Positions 1 to 12,069 are shown, counted from the first letter of the stretch. The stretch is 64,000 nt of DNA from Tubulanus polymorphus (GCF_964204645.1 NC_134036.1:8480704-8544703); one strand, 5' to 3'. The notes: generated by a model from the sequence alone, not told the origin. Numbers and translations: made by a program.

Positions 1-3000
1 CAAGGGTTGATATCTCCTCTTAGAAAACAACCGATAAATGACGTCAATATGGCGTGTACAGTGATGACACTGAATAATCCACGAGGATCAGCGAACTGGG
101 CTCGATTTCCCTGCAAAATCGAAGAGGTTCACACGACTTTCATTTGTGAAACAGAAAGAATCGAAATCGAAAATACAACATTCAGAACGATGAACGACAC
201 ATTTTTGATACGGGGAAAAACGTCTAACGAAAGTATCAATGTTTCAAGCTGCACGGTTGGATGGGTAAGAATAAATGATCAATGCTATCAAATACTGACA
301 GACTGGAACAAATATCGAAGTTTAGATACAGAAACTGCGACCGAGATGTGTCGTAGCATCCGTGGTGAAATAGGCACTGTGAAAACCGGTTACGTAGAAA
401 ATGTAACAATGAACTTGATAGGAATATTTCACTTTCAACATCAATATAGCTCAATACTCATCATGACTTCTAACGATACCCTGCAAGTTATAAACCCAAT
501 AATCACTAGAGATGAAATAACTTATATTCAAACGGTTAGATGGAAGATAAAACAGTTTGAAAATGCGACAGATACAGCGCATTCTGTCCTGTGTTCATAC
601 AATGTAACTGGTGAAAAGTTAGCTTCTACAAGTGGTTGTAAATCGTGGCAGTTTAAATGTAACGATCAAAGATGTATCAGTGACCATCGCGTATGTGATA
701 CCAGACACGACTGTCAGCACGGTGAAGATGAACTCAATTGTACGGATATCAATTTTCACAGTCAGTTTCAATGCAATGATGGTCAGATTATATCAATAAG
801 TGGTTTCTGTGATTTCATACAGGATTGTGCAGATGATTCCGATGAGAACTCGTGTTTTCATCCCCCGTGTTTGTCCAGACAATTTCGTTGTAAAAGTGGT
901 CAATGTGTCAGTAGGTCAATGATATGTGATGGATTCATTAATTGTAGAGATGGTTCGGATGAAATGGGATGCACCGCTCAACTCTGTCAGGGGTTTTTGT
1001 GTAACAGTGGAGACTGTATCAGTTTTCAGTTGTATCAGGATGGTGTCGTGGATTGTAGCGGAAGCCTTGAAGAAGATGAATTAGTAACAACAACTAATGT
1101 TACAGTGAATCCTACGATACATTGTAATAATGAAAACCACTGTACGACTAACTTCGCAAATCTATGTACGGAATCTGATGAACAAAGATGTTCTTTCAAT
1201 TCTCCTCATTGTTATTCAAGACGTCACAGATGTATTCTAGAAAGAATGACAAATGGTTTCCCAGTTTGTAGAAATCTCGAGCACGTGTTGAGATGTGAAG
1301 AATTTGAATGTCCAGCTAGTACTGTTAAATGTCCAGCATCGTACTGTATACCGATCAGACAGGTGTGCGATGGACACTCGGATTGTCCTAATTCAGAAGA
1401 TGAAAAAAATTGCGCGACATTTTCATGTCCAGGAATGTTCAAATGTGGTCAGGAAAGTCGATGTATTCCACAATCTGAAGTTTGTGACGGCGTCGTACAT
1501 TGTAAAAATACAACTGATGACGAGGCTTTCTGTAATACCACGTGTCCTAGAGTGTGTATATGTCAAGGACATTTAATTGAGTGTGGAAATACTGGTTTGA
1601 CAAATATTACCGGACTTTTCTCGGCATCAACAAGAGTTTTGATGTTGTCAAATAACCGAATTGTCTTAAACGTGGCAACATTTTTTCCACATGTTTATCT
1701 TCAAGTACTGAACATCTCTTGCAATGAATTGTCTTATATTTTACCAAACTCGTTCTTAAGCCTGCATAATCTACATACATTAGACCTGACGTACAACAAC
1801 ATAACATCATTATCCGCAAATACATTCACCGGTTTGTATAGATTGAAGGAATTATTCATAACTGAAAATCCGATTCAATATTTGCAGGAAAGCAGTTTCT
1901 TAGGTTTGAGGTCACTCAAAATTCTTGATCTTCATGGACTTCGTATATTGGTGATTTCTGAACGTGCCTTTGTGGGTTTATCTACATTAAAGTCGTTGAA
2001 TATTAGCAGAAACAGAATCAATCATATTTCGCTTTACGCATTTTATGGAATAAATTCACTTGAAATTTTGGATATAACCAACAATTACGAAGTTATTTCA
2101 GTCGACAAAAATGTTTTCGACAATTTGACGTCATTGATTTCGCTAAGGTCGGATGCTTACAAATTTTGCTGCATGGCTCCGAATGTTGACCAGTGCCTTC
2201 CTAAAGCTGATCAATTTTCCTCCTGTTCTGATCTCATGGGTAACACAGTCCTCAGAGCTATTATTTGGGTCATAGCTTCATTCAGTCTTATCGCTAACGG
2301 AATTGTCATTACTCTTCGTGTCAAAACGATTCGATTCTCTTCAAATCAATCTTCAGACATCATCATCATCAATGTGGCTTTGTGTGACTTCATAATGTCT
2401 ATATATTTGTTTTCGATCGCTGGAGCCGATTATATTTATAAAGGCAGCTACTTTCTCTATTCGGAATTATGGACGGACAGTTTGTTTTGTCGTCTTGCTG
2501 GGATCCTGGTGTCTATTTCCTGTGAAGGTTCATTGACGTTTTTGCTTGTGATGACGCGTCATCGATTTTTGAATATCGTTAATCCATTTTCTGGAAGCCC
2601 GATTACTTCACCGCGATATGTATGCATTATTTGCTGTTTATGCTGGACCTTCTTGTGCGCTATTGCATTACTACCACTTACACCTTTCCCTTACTTTGGA
2701 AACAATTACTACGGCTCAACCGGAGTTTGTTTACCTATGAATTTAATTTCAATTGATGTCAACGCCTGGCAATATTCTTTCGCTATTTTTGCCGTCTTTA
2801 ACTCTGTCATACTTGCTACAATAATGGCGACCTACGCGCAAATGTACAGACTCGTATCTGTAAGCAGGTCGTTTTCGGGTAGAATTGACCCTACCGAACT
2901 AGTTTTGGCACGCAGGAGTTTGGTGATAAATCTTTGTAATTTATTTTGCTGGCTGCCGTTAATTATCGTTCAGTTTTGCGCGGTATTTCGGGTAGAAATA

Positions 3001-3126
3001 CCGAATAAGGTGGCGGCTTGGCTGGCAGTTCTTTTCTTACCGATCAACTCGTCCCTCAATCCCCTTCTTTACACAATACTGAATATCGATATGAAATCCA
3101 TACGAGCAAAAACTAAACGCAGGTAA
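1..3126 (+). CDS. LDLa-LRR-rhodopsin-type receptor (GRL101 / relaxin-receptor-like), 5' partial
   Basis: The frame is open from the first base to a TAA at 3124-3126, so the gene begins upstream; the first in-window initiation-like codon is only a TTG at 7. Residues are numbered from that codon. A Cys/Trp-containing, C-type-lectin-like stretch lies at about 84-200. About six LDLa repeats follow at 210-510, with typical CDG.xxC..xxDE ends; the fourth is degenerate and a Cys-rich spacer separates repeats four and five. An LRR N-cap (CPRVCICQG) lies at about 515, leucine-rich repeats at 540-715, and seven hydrophobic segments at 747-1020. TM7 carries SLNPLLY, matching NPxxY. The DRY site at the end of TM3 reads TRH, so only Arg is kept. 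This order matches the GRL101 receptor of Lymnaea and type-C LGRs such as relaxin receptors. It would be a plasma-membrane receptor; ligand unknown. The 7TM part is intronless here. Confidence 0.92.
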   Translation, partial: QGLISPLRKQPINDVNMACTVMTLNNPRGSANWARFPCKIEEVHTTFICETERIEIENTTFRTMNDTFLIRGKTSNESINVSSCTVGWVRINDQCYQILTDWNKYRSLDTETATEMCRSIRGEIGTVKTGYVENVTMNLIGIFHFQHQYSSILIMTSNDTLQVINPIITRDEITYIQTVRWKIKQFENATDTAHSVLCSYNVTGEKLASTSGCKSWQFKCNDQRCISDHRVCDTRHDCQHGEDELNCTDINFHSQFQCNDGQIISISGFCDFIQDCADDSDENSCFHPPCLSRQFRCKSGQCVSRSMICDGFINCRDGSDEMGCTAQLCQGFLCNSGDCISFQLYQDGVVDCSGSLEEDELVTTTNVTVNPTIHCNNENHCTTNFANLCTESDEQRCSFNSPHCYSRRHRCILERMTNGFPVCRNLEHVLRCEEFECPASTVKCPASYCIPIRQVCDGHSDCPNSEDEKNCATFSCPGMFKCGQESRCIPQSEVCDGVVHCKNTTDDEAFCNTTCPRVCICQGHLIECGNTGLTNITGLFSASTRVLMLSNNRIVLNVATFFPHVYLQVLNISCNELSYILPNSFLSLHNLHTLDLTYNNITSLSANTFTGLYRLKELFITENPIQYLQESSFLGLRSLKILDLHGLRILVISERAFVGLSTLKSLNISRNRINHISLYAFYGINSLEILDITNNYEVISVDKNVFDNLTSLISLRSDAYKFCCMAPNVDQCLPKADQFSSCSDLMGNTVLRAIIWVIASFSLIANGIVITLRVKTIRFSSNQSSDIIIINVALCDFIMSIYLFSIAGADYIYKGSYFLYSELWTDSLFCRLAGILVSISCEGSLTFLLVMTRHRFLNIVNPFSGSPITSPRYVCIICCLCWTFLCAIALLPLTPFPYFGNNYYGSTGVCLPMNLISIDVNAWQYSFAIFAVFNSVILATIMATYAQMYRLVSVSRSFSGRIDPTELVLARRSLVINLCNLFCWLPLIIVQFCAVFRVEIPNKVAAWLAVLFLPINSSLNPLLYTILNIDMKSIRAKTKRR

Positions 3127-3425
3127 CACAAAAACATCGAAAAGATAATTGAAATAGCTATAGTTAGACCCCAACGCAGAGTGGTTTGTATACAGTGCCA
3201 GCTGCAGTTGGGATATTTGATGTTGGAACTTTGCAAACGAAATACACTATACATCACTGTGATATGTTTTATTCACCTTTCACCGCTTACTTCATATTGA
3301 ACATTCTCAATTCACTAAATTAACTCAATCAAGATTTAACGATATTTGAAAGTATTATATTTTTGGGAAAATGACTGTTAATTAATAGGGAAGTTATTTG
3401 TATAGAATAAGAACAAGAAATTCAG

Positions 3426-3431
3426 AATAAA
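3426..3431 (+). terminator. Candidate polyadenylation signal of the receptor gene
   Basis: An AATAAA hexamer lies about 300 bases after the receptor stop codon in AT-rich sequence without another gene, so it is the likely 3' end signal. No transcript evidence was available. Confidence 0.5.
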
Positions 3432-3584
3432 GCTAAACAATAATAATAGGGGAAAAAACGAACGCTCGCAACGTAAGCCGTTTTCATAGAAAAATGTATT
3501 CGTGAAAATTGTCGTGCAATATAGTTTTAGGTCAGAAGCTCCTTCGTTGATGGTGATTTCAGGAGATTTTGACCCAAAACTGGT

Positions 3585-3930
3585 GGAGACCCCGTCCTCC
3601 CAAGTTATTCGAACATGATGGCATCGCTACACTCAGCCACGATATGAGCCTCTGCCACAATAGACCGGGTGCGCAGGTACATGCGCAGCTTTGTCGAACG
3701 AAAACTTGCTGCACCAATCAGATTGCTCGTTGTATAATCGCTGTGGTAAATTTCACGGAAGGAATATGTATACAAGGGAAAACTCTGGCTAAAAATAAAA
3801 CGGGATATCTGATTGGCTTATTATGACATCATCTAAGCTGCGCGTGTAGCTGCGCACTCGGTCTAGTATGGCAGGGCTACGTACCGTGGCAATCTCGATA
3901 CCATCGGGTTCGAATCCCTGCCGGGGGAGG
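3585..3930. repeat. Dispersed element with inverted tRNA-like ends
   Basis: The right end contains a pol III B-box-like GGTTCGAATCC at 3907-3917 followed by CCTGCCGGGGGAGGA. The left end, read in reverse complement, carries a related string (CGATGCCATCATGTTCGAATA), giving imperfect inverted ends of about 45 bp. The interior shares GCATCxCTACAC, CATGCGCAGCTTTG, ATCTGATTGGC and TGACATCATCTAAGCT with a second copy at 8780-9020. It is therefore a repeat family and not a gene, although a short open frame crosses it. Confidence 0.6.
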
Positions 3931-3931
3931 A

Positions 3932-4876
3932 TGGGAGACCCCGAGCACGAGCGTAAGTTTCGAATATTCTTAATAGATAATGCATTTCGAAACTATGAAG
4001 TATAATCTGCGTAACAAAACAATACTAAGTGAGACAAAGGTGATTAAGGTAAAATTTTGACGGAGAAGTACGCCCCCGATCGTCAGTGGTAAACTCCTTA
4101 TCTTAGTGGTAAACTCCTTAACCTAGAACCGTTCAAGCTGCCCAATCAGCGGCCCGTATTTGATGGTACGGCGGTACACACAGCTGACCTAGTTTTTTGT
4201 GCACAAGGCTATTATTAGTTAATTATCTGAAACGTTTGTTAAATGTATTAAACAAAAAAGTCATATCAATTCTTGCTTAATGTAATTGTTGTCGTTGAAT
4301 TAACAACCTGTCTTATTAAGTATTTTACTTCAATTGGGCTTAATTGACTTCAATTCACTAATCGATAAAATCGATAACGGTATCGATTTAACTGGGTGGT
4401 ATAACGTTTGATTTTAATCGTGATCCATTATTCACAAAGAAATTGAACACTGGACAAATATGAATACCAATCTGATATGTTAAACGAAGAATGACCACAC
4501 TCAAACGTGGAGAAAAGATGACACGATAAATTAACCAACGATGACGATCTCTGAGTCGAGGTAGAACGTTGCGTCATTTTATTTTTTAAATGAATCAATT
4601 CTGTGTTTTTCACAACTTTTGATATCTTTATATTGTGGGGTTGTTGCGACGCATCCAATTAACCACTTGAGAACCATAAACAACAAAGCCGGTCATTGAT
4701 TTATTACGCAGTTTTATTGAATCTCGTTATATTCCGACATTTGACGACTGAGTGACGAATGTAGATTTGAAATTCGAGATTGTTTCTCAACAATCTGACC
4801 GTGGTTCAGATTCACAATCGGATATTTTCCAAAACCACCACAATTTTATCCGATTATAAACCCTTATCAGGGACGA
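3932..4876. other. Intergenic sequence, nothing recognised
   Basis: AT-rich sequence between the receptor 3' region and the knot-peptide gene. A small direct duplication (CTTATCTTAGTGGTAAACTCC) occurs near 4090-4120. I see no supported exon or RNA gene. Confidence 0.5.
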
Positions 4877-6217
4877 TTATGAACAAGTTCCGATTTTACA
4901 ATTGCGGTTGCAACACTCCACACTATAGCCGCAAATATTGCCATTTCTTGTGCAACCTATATCAAAAAGGCGTGGAATTTGAAAATAGAATTTTACACTT
5001 TTAAACGATTTTTTTTTACTAACATTTAGAAACAAAAACAAAAGCAGAACATCAACGGAAATATAGGACCGATGAAGAACCGAACGATGAGACTGAAAGT
5101 AATTCGTGCATACGAGGTCAATAGCGAACAATTATGATAATTACTTTTTCAGAATAATATGATGATATAGGCCTACTGTCTCGGAACAAAATTCGATTGA
5201 TTAAAAAAAAACTATAAGTTTACTGCTAATCGCGACTCCAATTTATGTTTTTCATGATATCCAATGAAATAATGAAAAACATGTCTACGGTGACGGAAGT
5301 CTGTACTATATATGCGTACGCGCAGGCGTTTGGGTATAGAGTTTGGGTTAGGTGAGGCATTAAAGATTAACTTTCGTCACAGGTCTGTGCTATGTGCTTC
5401 AGTGAATAAAGCACTGGGATATTGCTAGACATTGTTGCTTTGGTTTCGAATACCAATATTGCAAGTCAGAATTATACTGTATCACGGACTCCCGTAACCG
5501 AGGCCACGGCGAATTTCAATTTCTTTTCACGAGAAAGCAAATAAAATGAAATAAAATAAAATAAAAGCAAATAAAAGACCAAGAAAAATAATGCGGATGA
5601 GATAAGCGAGGTGAATGATTTAGGAACAATAATAATAGTTGCGTTTATCGCAGAGATGGGAGTTAGAGTAGCTGGATCAGGTGAGAATGTATTTTTCGTT
5701 TTGCGTCCGAGGGAATATTTACTTGTTGCAAACGAATTGCTTGGAAGTTGTAGATTTTGCCAAATAATGGCGAGTAATGTGGAGTAGACTTGGAAATTCC
5801 GTTTTGTGATCCCTGCACAAACGCCCATGCGCAAATCCATCCTGTGCTCCGGCTAACTTGATTAATAGAGGAAGCCATTACGTATAAACGGACAATCCGT
5901 CGAGCTCCTTCTACGGCTGTTTCGATGGAAATATTTTCCTATTCACTTTTGAATGGGCCAGTACCGGCAAACGATCATGCTTGTGTATTTAATGTTACAT
6001 GGACTTAAGTGATGACGTAAAGATCCTAAAGTTTCCCGATCTCTAAGTCTCGGTAATCGGTCAACCTGTTGAAAAATTATGGTCCGAATAGAACCGAGAG
6101 ACTAGGTCGGAGTCTATAGTATTATATTCATTACCGTTACTTACCTTCTGCTAATGATGCAGCACTGGCCAAAATCACAACAATAGTAAATACGCGGGTC
6201 ATTAAATGAATGATCAT
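4877..6217 (-). CDS. Small secreted cysteine-knot (ICK, O-conotoxin-like framework) peptide precursor, two exons
   Basis: Exon 1 (6217-6145) encodes about 24 residues: a start Met, a basic residue, a hydrophobic core rich in Val/Ile/Leu, and an Ala-rich end, which is a typical signal peptide. A second in-frame ATG lies five codons later. It ends in phase 1 with donor GTAAGT. Exon 2 (4956-4877) begins after a good pyrimidine-rich acceptor, also phase 1, and encodes about 25 residues with cysteines spaced C-x6-C-x5-CC-x3-C-x4-C, then TAA. That is the inhibitor cystine knot pattern of conotoxin framework VI/VII and also of many neuropeptide-like and defensive peptides. Intron 4957-6144. No propeptide exon with a dibasic site is evident between them; a short symmetric exon could be missed. 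Toxic function is not implied; transcription is unproven. An AG just upstream of the ATG could be a 5'UTR splice acceptor. Confidence 0.55.
5336..5467 (+). repeat. tRNA-derived SINE-like copy
   Basis: It shares its 5' block (AGAGTTTGGGTTAGGTGAGGC) and 3' block (GGTTTCGAATACCAATATTGCAAGTC) with the copy at 38311-38460. The 3' block contains a B-box-like GGTTTCGAAT. The A box is better preserved in the other copy. It sits inside the intron of the knot-peptide gene. Confidence 0.55.
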
Positions 6218-6328
6218 TTTCGATGCCTAGAAATACGATAAACGTATAAGCAATTTTGCATTTCGAGGATCTCAAATTCACATCGTTGAACGGTTTTCAA
6301 TGTGCCCTCGATGATCAACCTCAAATAA

Positions 6329-6465
6329 CCAGGGGCGAGTTGCAAAGTCGCCCAAAAGTGGCCATAAATCTTAAGACAGGTATTAAGTTGTTAGTTTGGC
6401 TCTGAAACGAAGTTGGACTTAGACTTGTCTGGAAGTTTAAGCCATGACTAAGCAACCAGCCCCAG
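6329..6465. mobile_element. MITE-like element, family of 26427-26571
   Basis: The ends are imperfect inverted repeats: CCAGGGGCGAGTTGC at the left and GCAACCAGCCCCAGG at the right. The interior is built from TTAAGAC/TTAAG and GACTTAG words, as in the related copy at 26.4 kb. No coding capacity. Confidence 0.6.
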
Positions 6466-6886
6466 GTCTAAAGTAATACGTGAGTTATAGATTAGTTTCA
6501 TTTCAATTAGATAAAATTCCCATTTTAGTCTTAGGATTCGGTTGAGTGGAATAGGTTACTTAGCACAGTTAGAGCTTATTTAGCACAGTTAGGCCATATA
6601 AGTTAGAAATTTTGAATTAAACGACACGCGACGAAGCCAAAATTCATATTTTCATCTGGAAGTAATTACAATATATTACTAAACTAGACGGTATGATCAC
6701 TGACACATCATTTAAGATTAAATGTCACGTTAAATTCAAATGAAGTGACGTTTTAGCCAGGAACTAAATGGCATAATATGCATATGAAGGTGCCGGGCCC
6801 GCAGAACCATCAAATCTAACATTTAAAAAATTCACCGACTACCACAACAAAGACATTCCTCGTGTATGTACCATTTCCAGAGTCCA

Positions 6887-6967
6887 GTTCCACAGTTCCG
6901 AGTTTAGACTTAACTCCGGGTCAACTTACTTTAATTCAGAGTTAACTCCAACTCAAAAGTGTGGAAC
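6887..6967. mobile_element. Very short inverted-repeat element (MITE-like)
   Basis: About 81 bp, bounded by GTTCCACAGTTCCGAGTT and AACTCAAAAGTGTGGAAC, which are near-perfect reverse complements. The interior repeats TTAACTCC and GAGTTAACTCC. No coding capacity. Confidence 0.5.
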
Positions 6968-6969
6968 TA

Positions 6970-9900
6970 ATGCACAATTCACGTGGAAATTAAATGGAAT
7001 ATATCCCAGCAGAATTGAATCCACTACAAGGACTACACATTTCTAGCCCCCCTGATCCTCATTTTTTTAATCTTAACCCAGACACTATCTTCAGATTAGC
7101 GATAACAAATCATGATTTCTACTTAAGTTTAAACGAGTGTTTGCGGGCATTTCATTAATAACATTTGTAGAAACTAATGAATCATTTAATATACACGTTA
7201 CTCGTTTATATATTTATTTCATGCTAGACTGCGTGTTGTTCATCGTTAGATCTTGTAATTTATTTTGCCGAAACTTACTTTATCTGTGCGACGTCTACCA
7301 CGCTGCTGCTCTAAACGTAATGGTATAATGTGATATAGAAGCGCAGAGAGTCAAGACGCAGTTTACGATATTTGCCTTTCCATTCGTGATAATATTGATT
7401 TTTCACTAGAAATGTCAGTAATTCGAACCTTATCTGCAACAGGTGTTCAATCATGTGCTCTTCGTTGAAATTTCTACACGTGTCATGGGTGCTATTGCCA
7501 CTGACAGCTTCAATATTGAATGATTTACTGTAATGAGTGTTAAAGATGATAATGTCCAGAGGAATTGATTGGCGTGTAATATGCTCCTTTAAATCTTAGA
7601 GTATTCATGGAAATCATACGATTTGGATAATTCTGTCATGAAATCTCGTTTTTTTTCAATCAAGCTTTGCTTTTTAATCCTACACGAGAAGTAAATTTGA
7701 TATCGATGTCGACTATTGATATCGAGATGCTGGTCTACGATAAGAAGCTATGCATGCCGATTTATACTTTTGAATGTAAAATTATTTTGTATCGAGATCT
7801 ATTTATGCTAAATGAATGTCACCTACGAAATATTTACATGAGAAAAATAATTCCACAATATGAAATACATTTTCGGATATTCGGCTTTCGGGAATTACGT
7901 TGCTGCTAAGATGACTACATGATATAATATTCTTTTCAAAATGTTTATTGGGTTGGAGAAATGACCCGAGTGAAAAAACATGTCCTACCACTGGGGTACC
8001 GGCACAAACCAGGTGGCGCACCAATACACTCAGATGCACTCAAACTGGATTTCTAGGTTCCCAAATGGAAATTTTGTAAAATAAGCCCTCCAATAGATTT
8101 AAGATCGTTGTTCAAAATAAATGTACGGTATATAGCTTTATAAAAAATTGATTTACTAATGAGAAAACTTGACTCGAATTCAATTAGAATGTAGAAGAAA
8201 TTCGACGAACCGAGTAACCACTAGCGAACCTGGCGGATCCTCGCCTGCCATACGTGGAATCCTCGATTGTCACGATAGCGGTGCCGGTACCCCATTTATG
8301 AGCTTTATTCCAAAACTGTTTTCTTTGTAATCGAGGGTTTTTATACCAGTTGAAATTGACAGTCACCTGTCTAAGGAACGTGGGTCGTGAACAACATGGA
8401 CAGGGGTCGTCCGAGTTTGAACCCAGGAAATCGTGAGGCTGATTCTAACAATCGGAATAGGGGACAAACAGTCGTACTTCAAATTCGAAGCCAGTATTAC
8501 TGTCAGTAATTTCCAGTGATCTCGGTGCTAAATATATTACAAACTAGAGTTACAATATATTACAAACTACGACCAAAGCACGGAATGGTAATTCCCAGCG
8601 ATCCTCGTTCAGAGATATTTCTCGCCGTCCATAGGAATTGCCAGAACACAGCACGTTGTGGACCCTTGGGAAAAGTCGCGGACTATTCCTGACCAGCACA
8701 AAAAAAAAATTCAACCATGAAAACTTGAACCACAACTGAAAGACTGACTAATTGGATTCAAACCTTTAAATACCTTTTTCCCCTTGTCGGGGATTAGAAC
8801 CTGATGGCATCACTACACCCAGCAGCGGCACGAAATCCTTCCGCACCTGTTCGCGCACGTTCATGCGCAGCTTTGCCGCGCGAAAATTGCGGCATTATCG
8901 TTCAACAATCGGCCAGCCAGTTTTCACGGAAAATTATCAATGAAAATAACCCGCCTAAAAAAAAGAACCGAATATCTGATTGGCAAACGATGACATCATC
9001 TAAGCTACGCATAACAAGAATCGACACAGGCCTAAATAAATCCCTACAGGTGGTGAAATGAAAACAAAATTTCTTGAGATTGCGGGGGTTATTTTGCATT
9101 TGAAAAACAAAGATTTAACAAGAAAATCCCACCACCTATCAGTGTTTTGGGATTTTAACGACTGTAAGACAACTTTTCTGCTTGCCATTCACTTTGAGCA
9201 GCCACCTTCGACTAGTTCGCCATCTAGCGGACAATAAGGTAAGAAGCAGTCACGCCTGAGATGACACGGCCCATACCTTAAGGTTTACATCGCCACGCCC
9301 CACAAGACATTGCCGGTTGATTGGTTTTAATTCATTGTGCATTTTGCATTATGAACTTAAAAAACACATAAGGGAAATCATTAGAAGACAGTTCATTCAT
9401 TGGTTTTTCAAGTCTACATATTACTGTTTGATATATATTGATACGTATATCAGACAAAGTCAGTATTGTGGATGACATTATGGACGCAGGACGGATTGAT
9501 GTCACATGATAACCATTCACTTCATAGACTTGAATATTTCACGCGATATCCATGGAAAAAATATATTCCCTTTGAGAGATCGACTTTTGATATATGAATA
9601 ATTCAAATGAGATAAAAAGAGATTTTTGCTAATTCAATAGGGTATTATTACTTAATCAAATATCTGAAACAAGGAAGTATGAACATATATTTTGGTAATA
9701 AATTCCCCCTATTCAATTCATCTTTTCAAAACGACCAAAAAACAGGTTATATATTGTGCATGGTCGCGAAAATGACAGCAAATACACATGATACAAAAAC
9801 ATAATTTTGCTTGACGTGAAATTGCCTTGAAACTAGCTTTATAATCAGAATGTTTAAAGCTGATGGAAAATATATGCTTTCTGAAATATATATAGCTGTA

Positions 9901-11948
9901 AGACATACGGTTATCAGGTGTCGTGGGATTTATTTGTCATCATAACTTCAAGATTTCCCGAGCGATTTCAATGAATGAGAGATATAGCGTGTAGATACAG
10001 ATATAGACTCCGCTATTTCATAATATGAACATTGGTTTCATAATTGGTTTCCCACAACGTATTTTCATTTTCGAAAAGTAACTTTGGTTTGCAATGTGTA
10101 TGAAGAAACTTCGTCCTCGCGCTTGTGGCCACGGAAGGAGTAGAGTGGTCTTTTGACAAGATGCAAGGTGAGTCGAAATATCTTTCCGGGTACATGCATA
10201 GAATAGAAATATAGTTAATTAAGTGGGAACGCCCACTCGTAGATTCACTTGTAGTTTATTTTGTTGTTATTTGGTACCAGTGGCAATATGTTATTTGAAA
10301 GAATTAATATGCAGGCGTGCAGTAGGTCTCGGGTCTCCCCTTGCCCCTAAAAATCCATATTTGGAAATTTCATTCTTCTATAATTAAAAAAGTACATAAA
10401 TTTGTTTTTTAATTATAAAACTTAATCCTGCCTGCTTGGTGCGGAGTTTCCACAAATCTGTGTTTTTGTTTAACAAATGAAAAAAAAACACCTGCCTGGT
10501 CACTTTGTTGTTTAGAGAAGGTTGAGAAACAAGGTATCATTTTTGTAGCCTAATACATTGTGGTTTCCCATGCATTTACTTCATTCAGATAAATGCTTAT
10601 CATAAAAATTGTGTTTCCAAAAGAAAATATATATGTCGATAAATGGAAATCGAATGATGGAATTAAGAATTGTTTGAATGCTCATATGTATAGACAAAAA
10701 CGTTAATGAAATTCCTATTCGATTCGTTGGCGGTGAACCACGATCAATGAGTTTGCCCGCGTATATCGGCGATTTGTTCGATGAGACGAAGTCAAAACAT
10801 CGGCTACTTTCCATGTATTAAAAACAGAGACTTCTCACATCCGATTAATTACCAGTTCATCAGCTGCATTAATATCAATATCAACGATAACTTTATTTTC
10901 CCTCGAATTACAACACGATTATACATACAAAATCATATAAAAGAATACAAGGGTAGTGTTATAGATAAGTGTCATCGTGGACTAGGGTTACGTTCCAGTC
11001 CATACGTCCATGGTGATATTCACGTTGTAATAAACGTCATGTTGCATGCAAATGTCGTATGAAAATCTAATAACTTTAAAGCTGTTTTGTTTTTCTGTTT
11101 CTGTACTTTACTGCTGTAATTGTAAAAATTATTATCAGTGTTTATTGTATATGTATACGTGGAGCAATAGATATTTCAAACAAAATAAAATAAAAGGGCA
11201 GTGTCTTGCAGCCTTCTTTTTCCTATAATTTCCTCCCTTGAACTACGGATATATCCATTGAACATCGCGATGAGAAACAAATAGTTCCTACAAAATAGAA
11301 ATTGTCTGCACCTTATAAGCTAAATTGTCGATTACATGTATGCGAAAAACTGGAAATTGTCGTAACATTCTTTACAGTGAAAAGGATTCAAGATCGATCC
11401 GCAAGTATTGAACTGTTATATGCCGTCAGCCAATCTAATTTATCACCATCGATATAACTGCTTCTGCGCCATCCCGATGTATGTATTAACTCTATTCGTT
11501 GAATCTACCCTACCATCGCGCAAAGATCACGAGTCGATCGGGCACGTAGATCACACACTGTTATTACGGCTCTCTGTGAAATATAAACCAACAGTGAACT
11601 TGCGATAAAAGATGTAAACTGGGGTTCAACGGGTGTATTCTGGGGTTCAACGGTCAAACGAAGTAATTGAACTGAAACCGCTCCTGGACCGGTACGCGAC
11701 TTAGAAAGCGATACATTGGCTTATCACGGCATTTCAATAATCCATCCTCGAGCAAACATCGCGCGGGCAACACCTAAAAGTCCGTCCCTTCGGGAGGTGA
11801 AACGAAAAATACAATAGGGCTCGTCTTCATAAGGAGAGCATAATCAAATCGACGCAAAGCAAAAAACAAAACAAAATAAAATATCAAAAATAGATTTTCA
11901 TAGCTTACGATAGCTAAGGCACATCTAGCGTATCATATTTATATTTAC
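6970..11948. other. Long intergenic or intronic stretch without supported genes
   Basis: AT-rich sequence. Apart from the repeat copy at 8780-9020 I see no protein-like exon with matching splice sites. One CAAG|GTGAGT donor-like site near 10166 follows about 20 open plus-strand codons but has no convincing acceptor. A 38-codon ATG ORF begins near 8396 and is not recognised. It may be the 3' part of the unrecognised minus-strand gene whose exons lie at 11949-18296. Confidence 0.4.
8780..9020. repeat. Second copy of the element with tRNA-like ends (truncated)
   Basis: It shares GATGGCATCACTACACCCAG, CATGCGCAGCTTTG, TTTTCACGGAA, ATCTGATTGGC and TGACATCATCTAAGCTACGC with 3585-3860. It lacks the clear B-box right end of that copy. 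Confidence 0.55.
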
Positions 11949-12069
11949 CTTTGCGACTTTGGCGTCGTTCCGGCCCAGTCCGATTAATGAAATCTTTCAA
12001 GTTATCCCCGGAAAGTTTATCCTTGTCGACTAGTTTACGTAATTCGCCGTACGGGTCGGATCGAGTCGC
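11949..12069 (-). CDS. Exon of an unrecognised gene (third of three visible)
   Basis: The acceptor is ATGCAG at 12075-12070 and the donor GTAAAT follows 11949. The exon starts in phase 0 and ends in phase 1, with 40 open codons. The peptide is charged and protein-like, with GELRKLVDKDKLSGDNL in the middle and an Arg-rich end (RRQSRK). Its phase-0 start matches the phase-0 end of the exon at 14484-14588 upstream on the same strand, so they probably belong to one transcript. I do not recognise the family. The next downstream exon would need a phase-1 start and was not found. Confidence 0.5.

Noticed and set aside
10101-10166. Possible plus-strand exon ending CAAG|GTGAGT
   Set aside because: No credible acceptor, start codon or partner exon; kept only as a remark.
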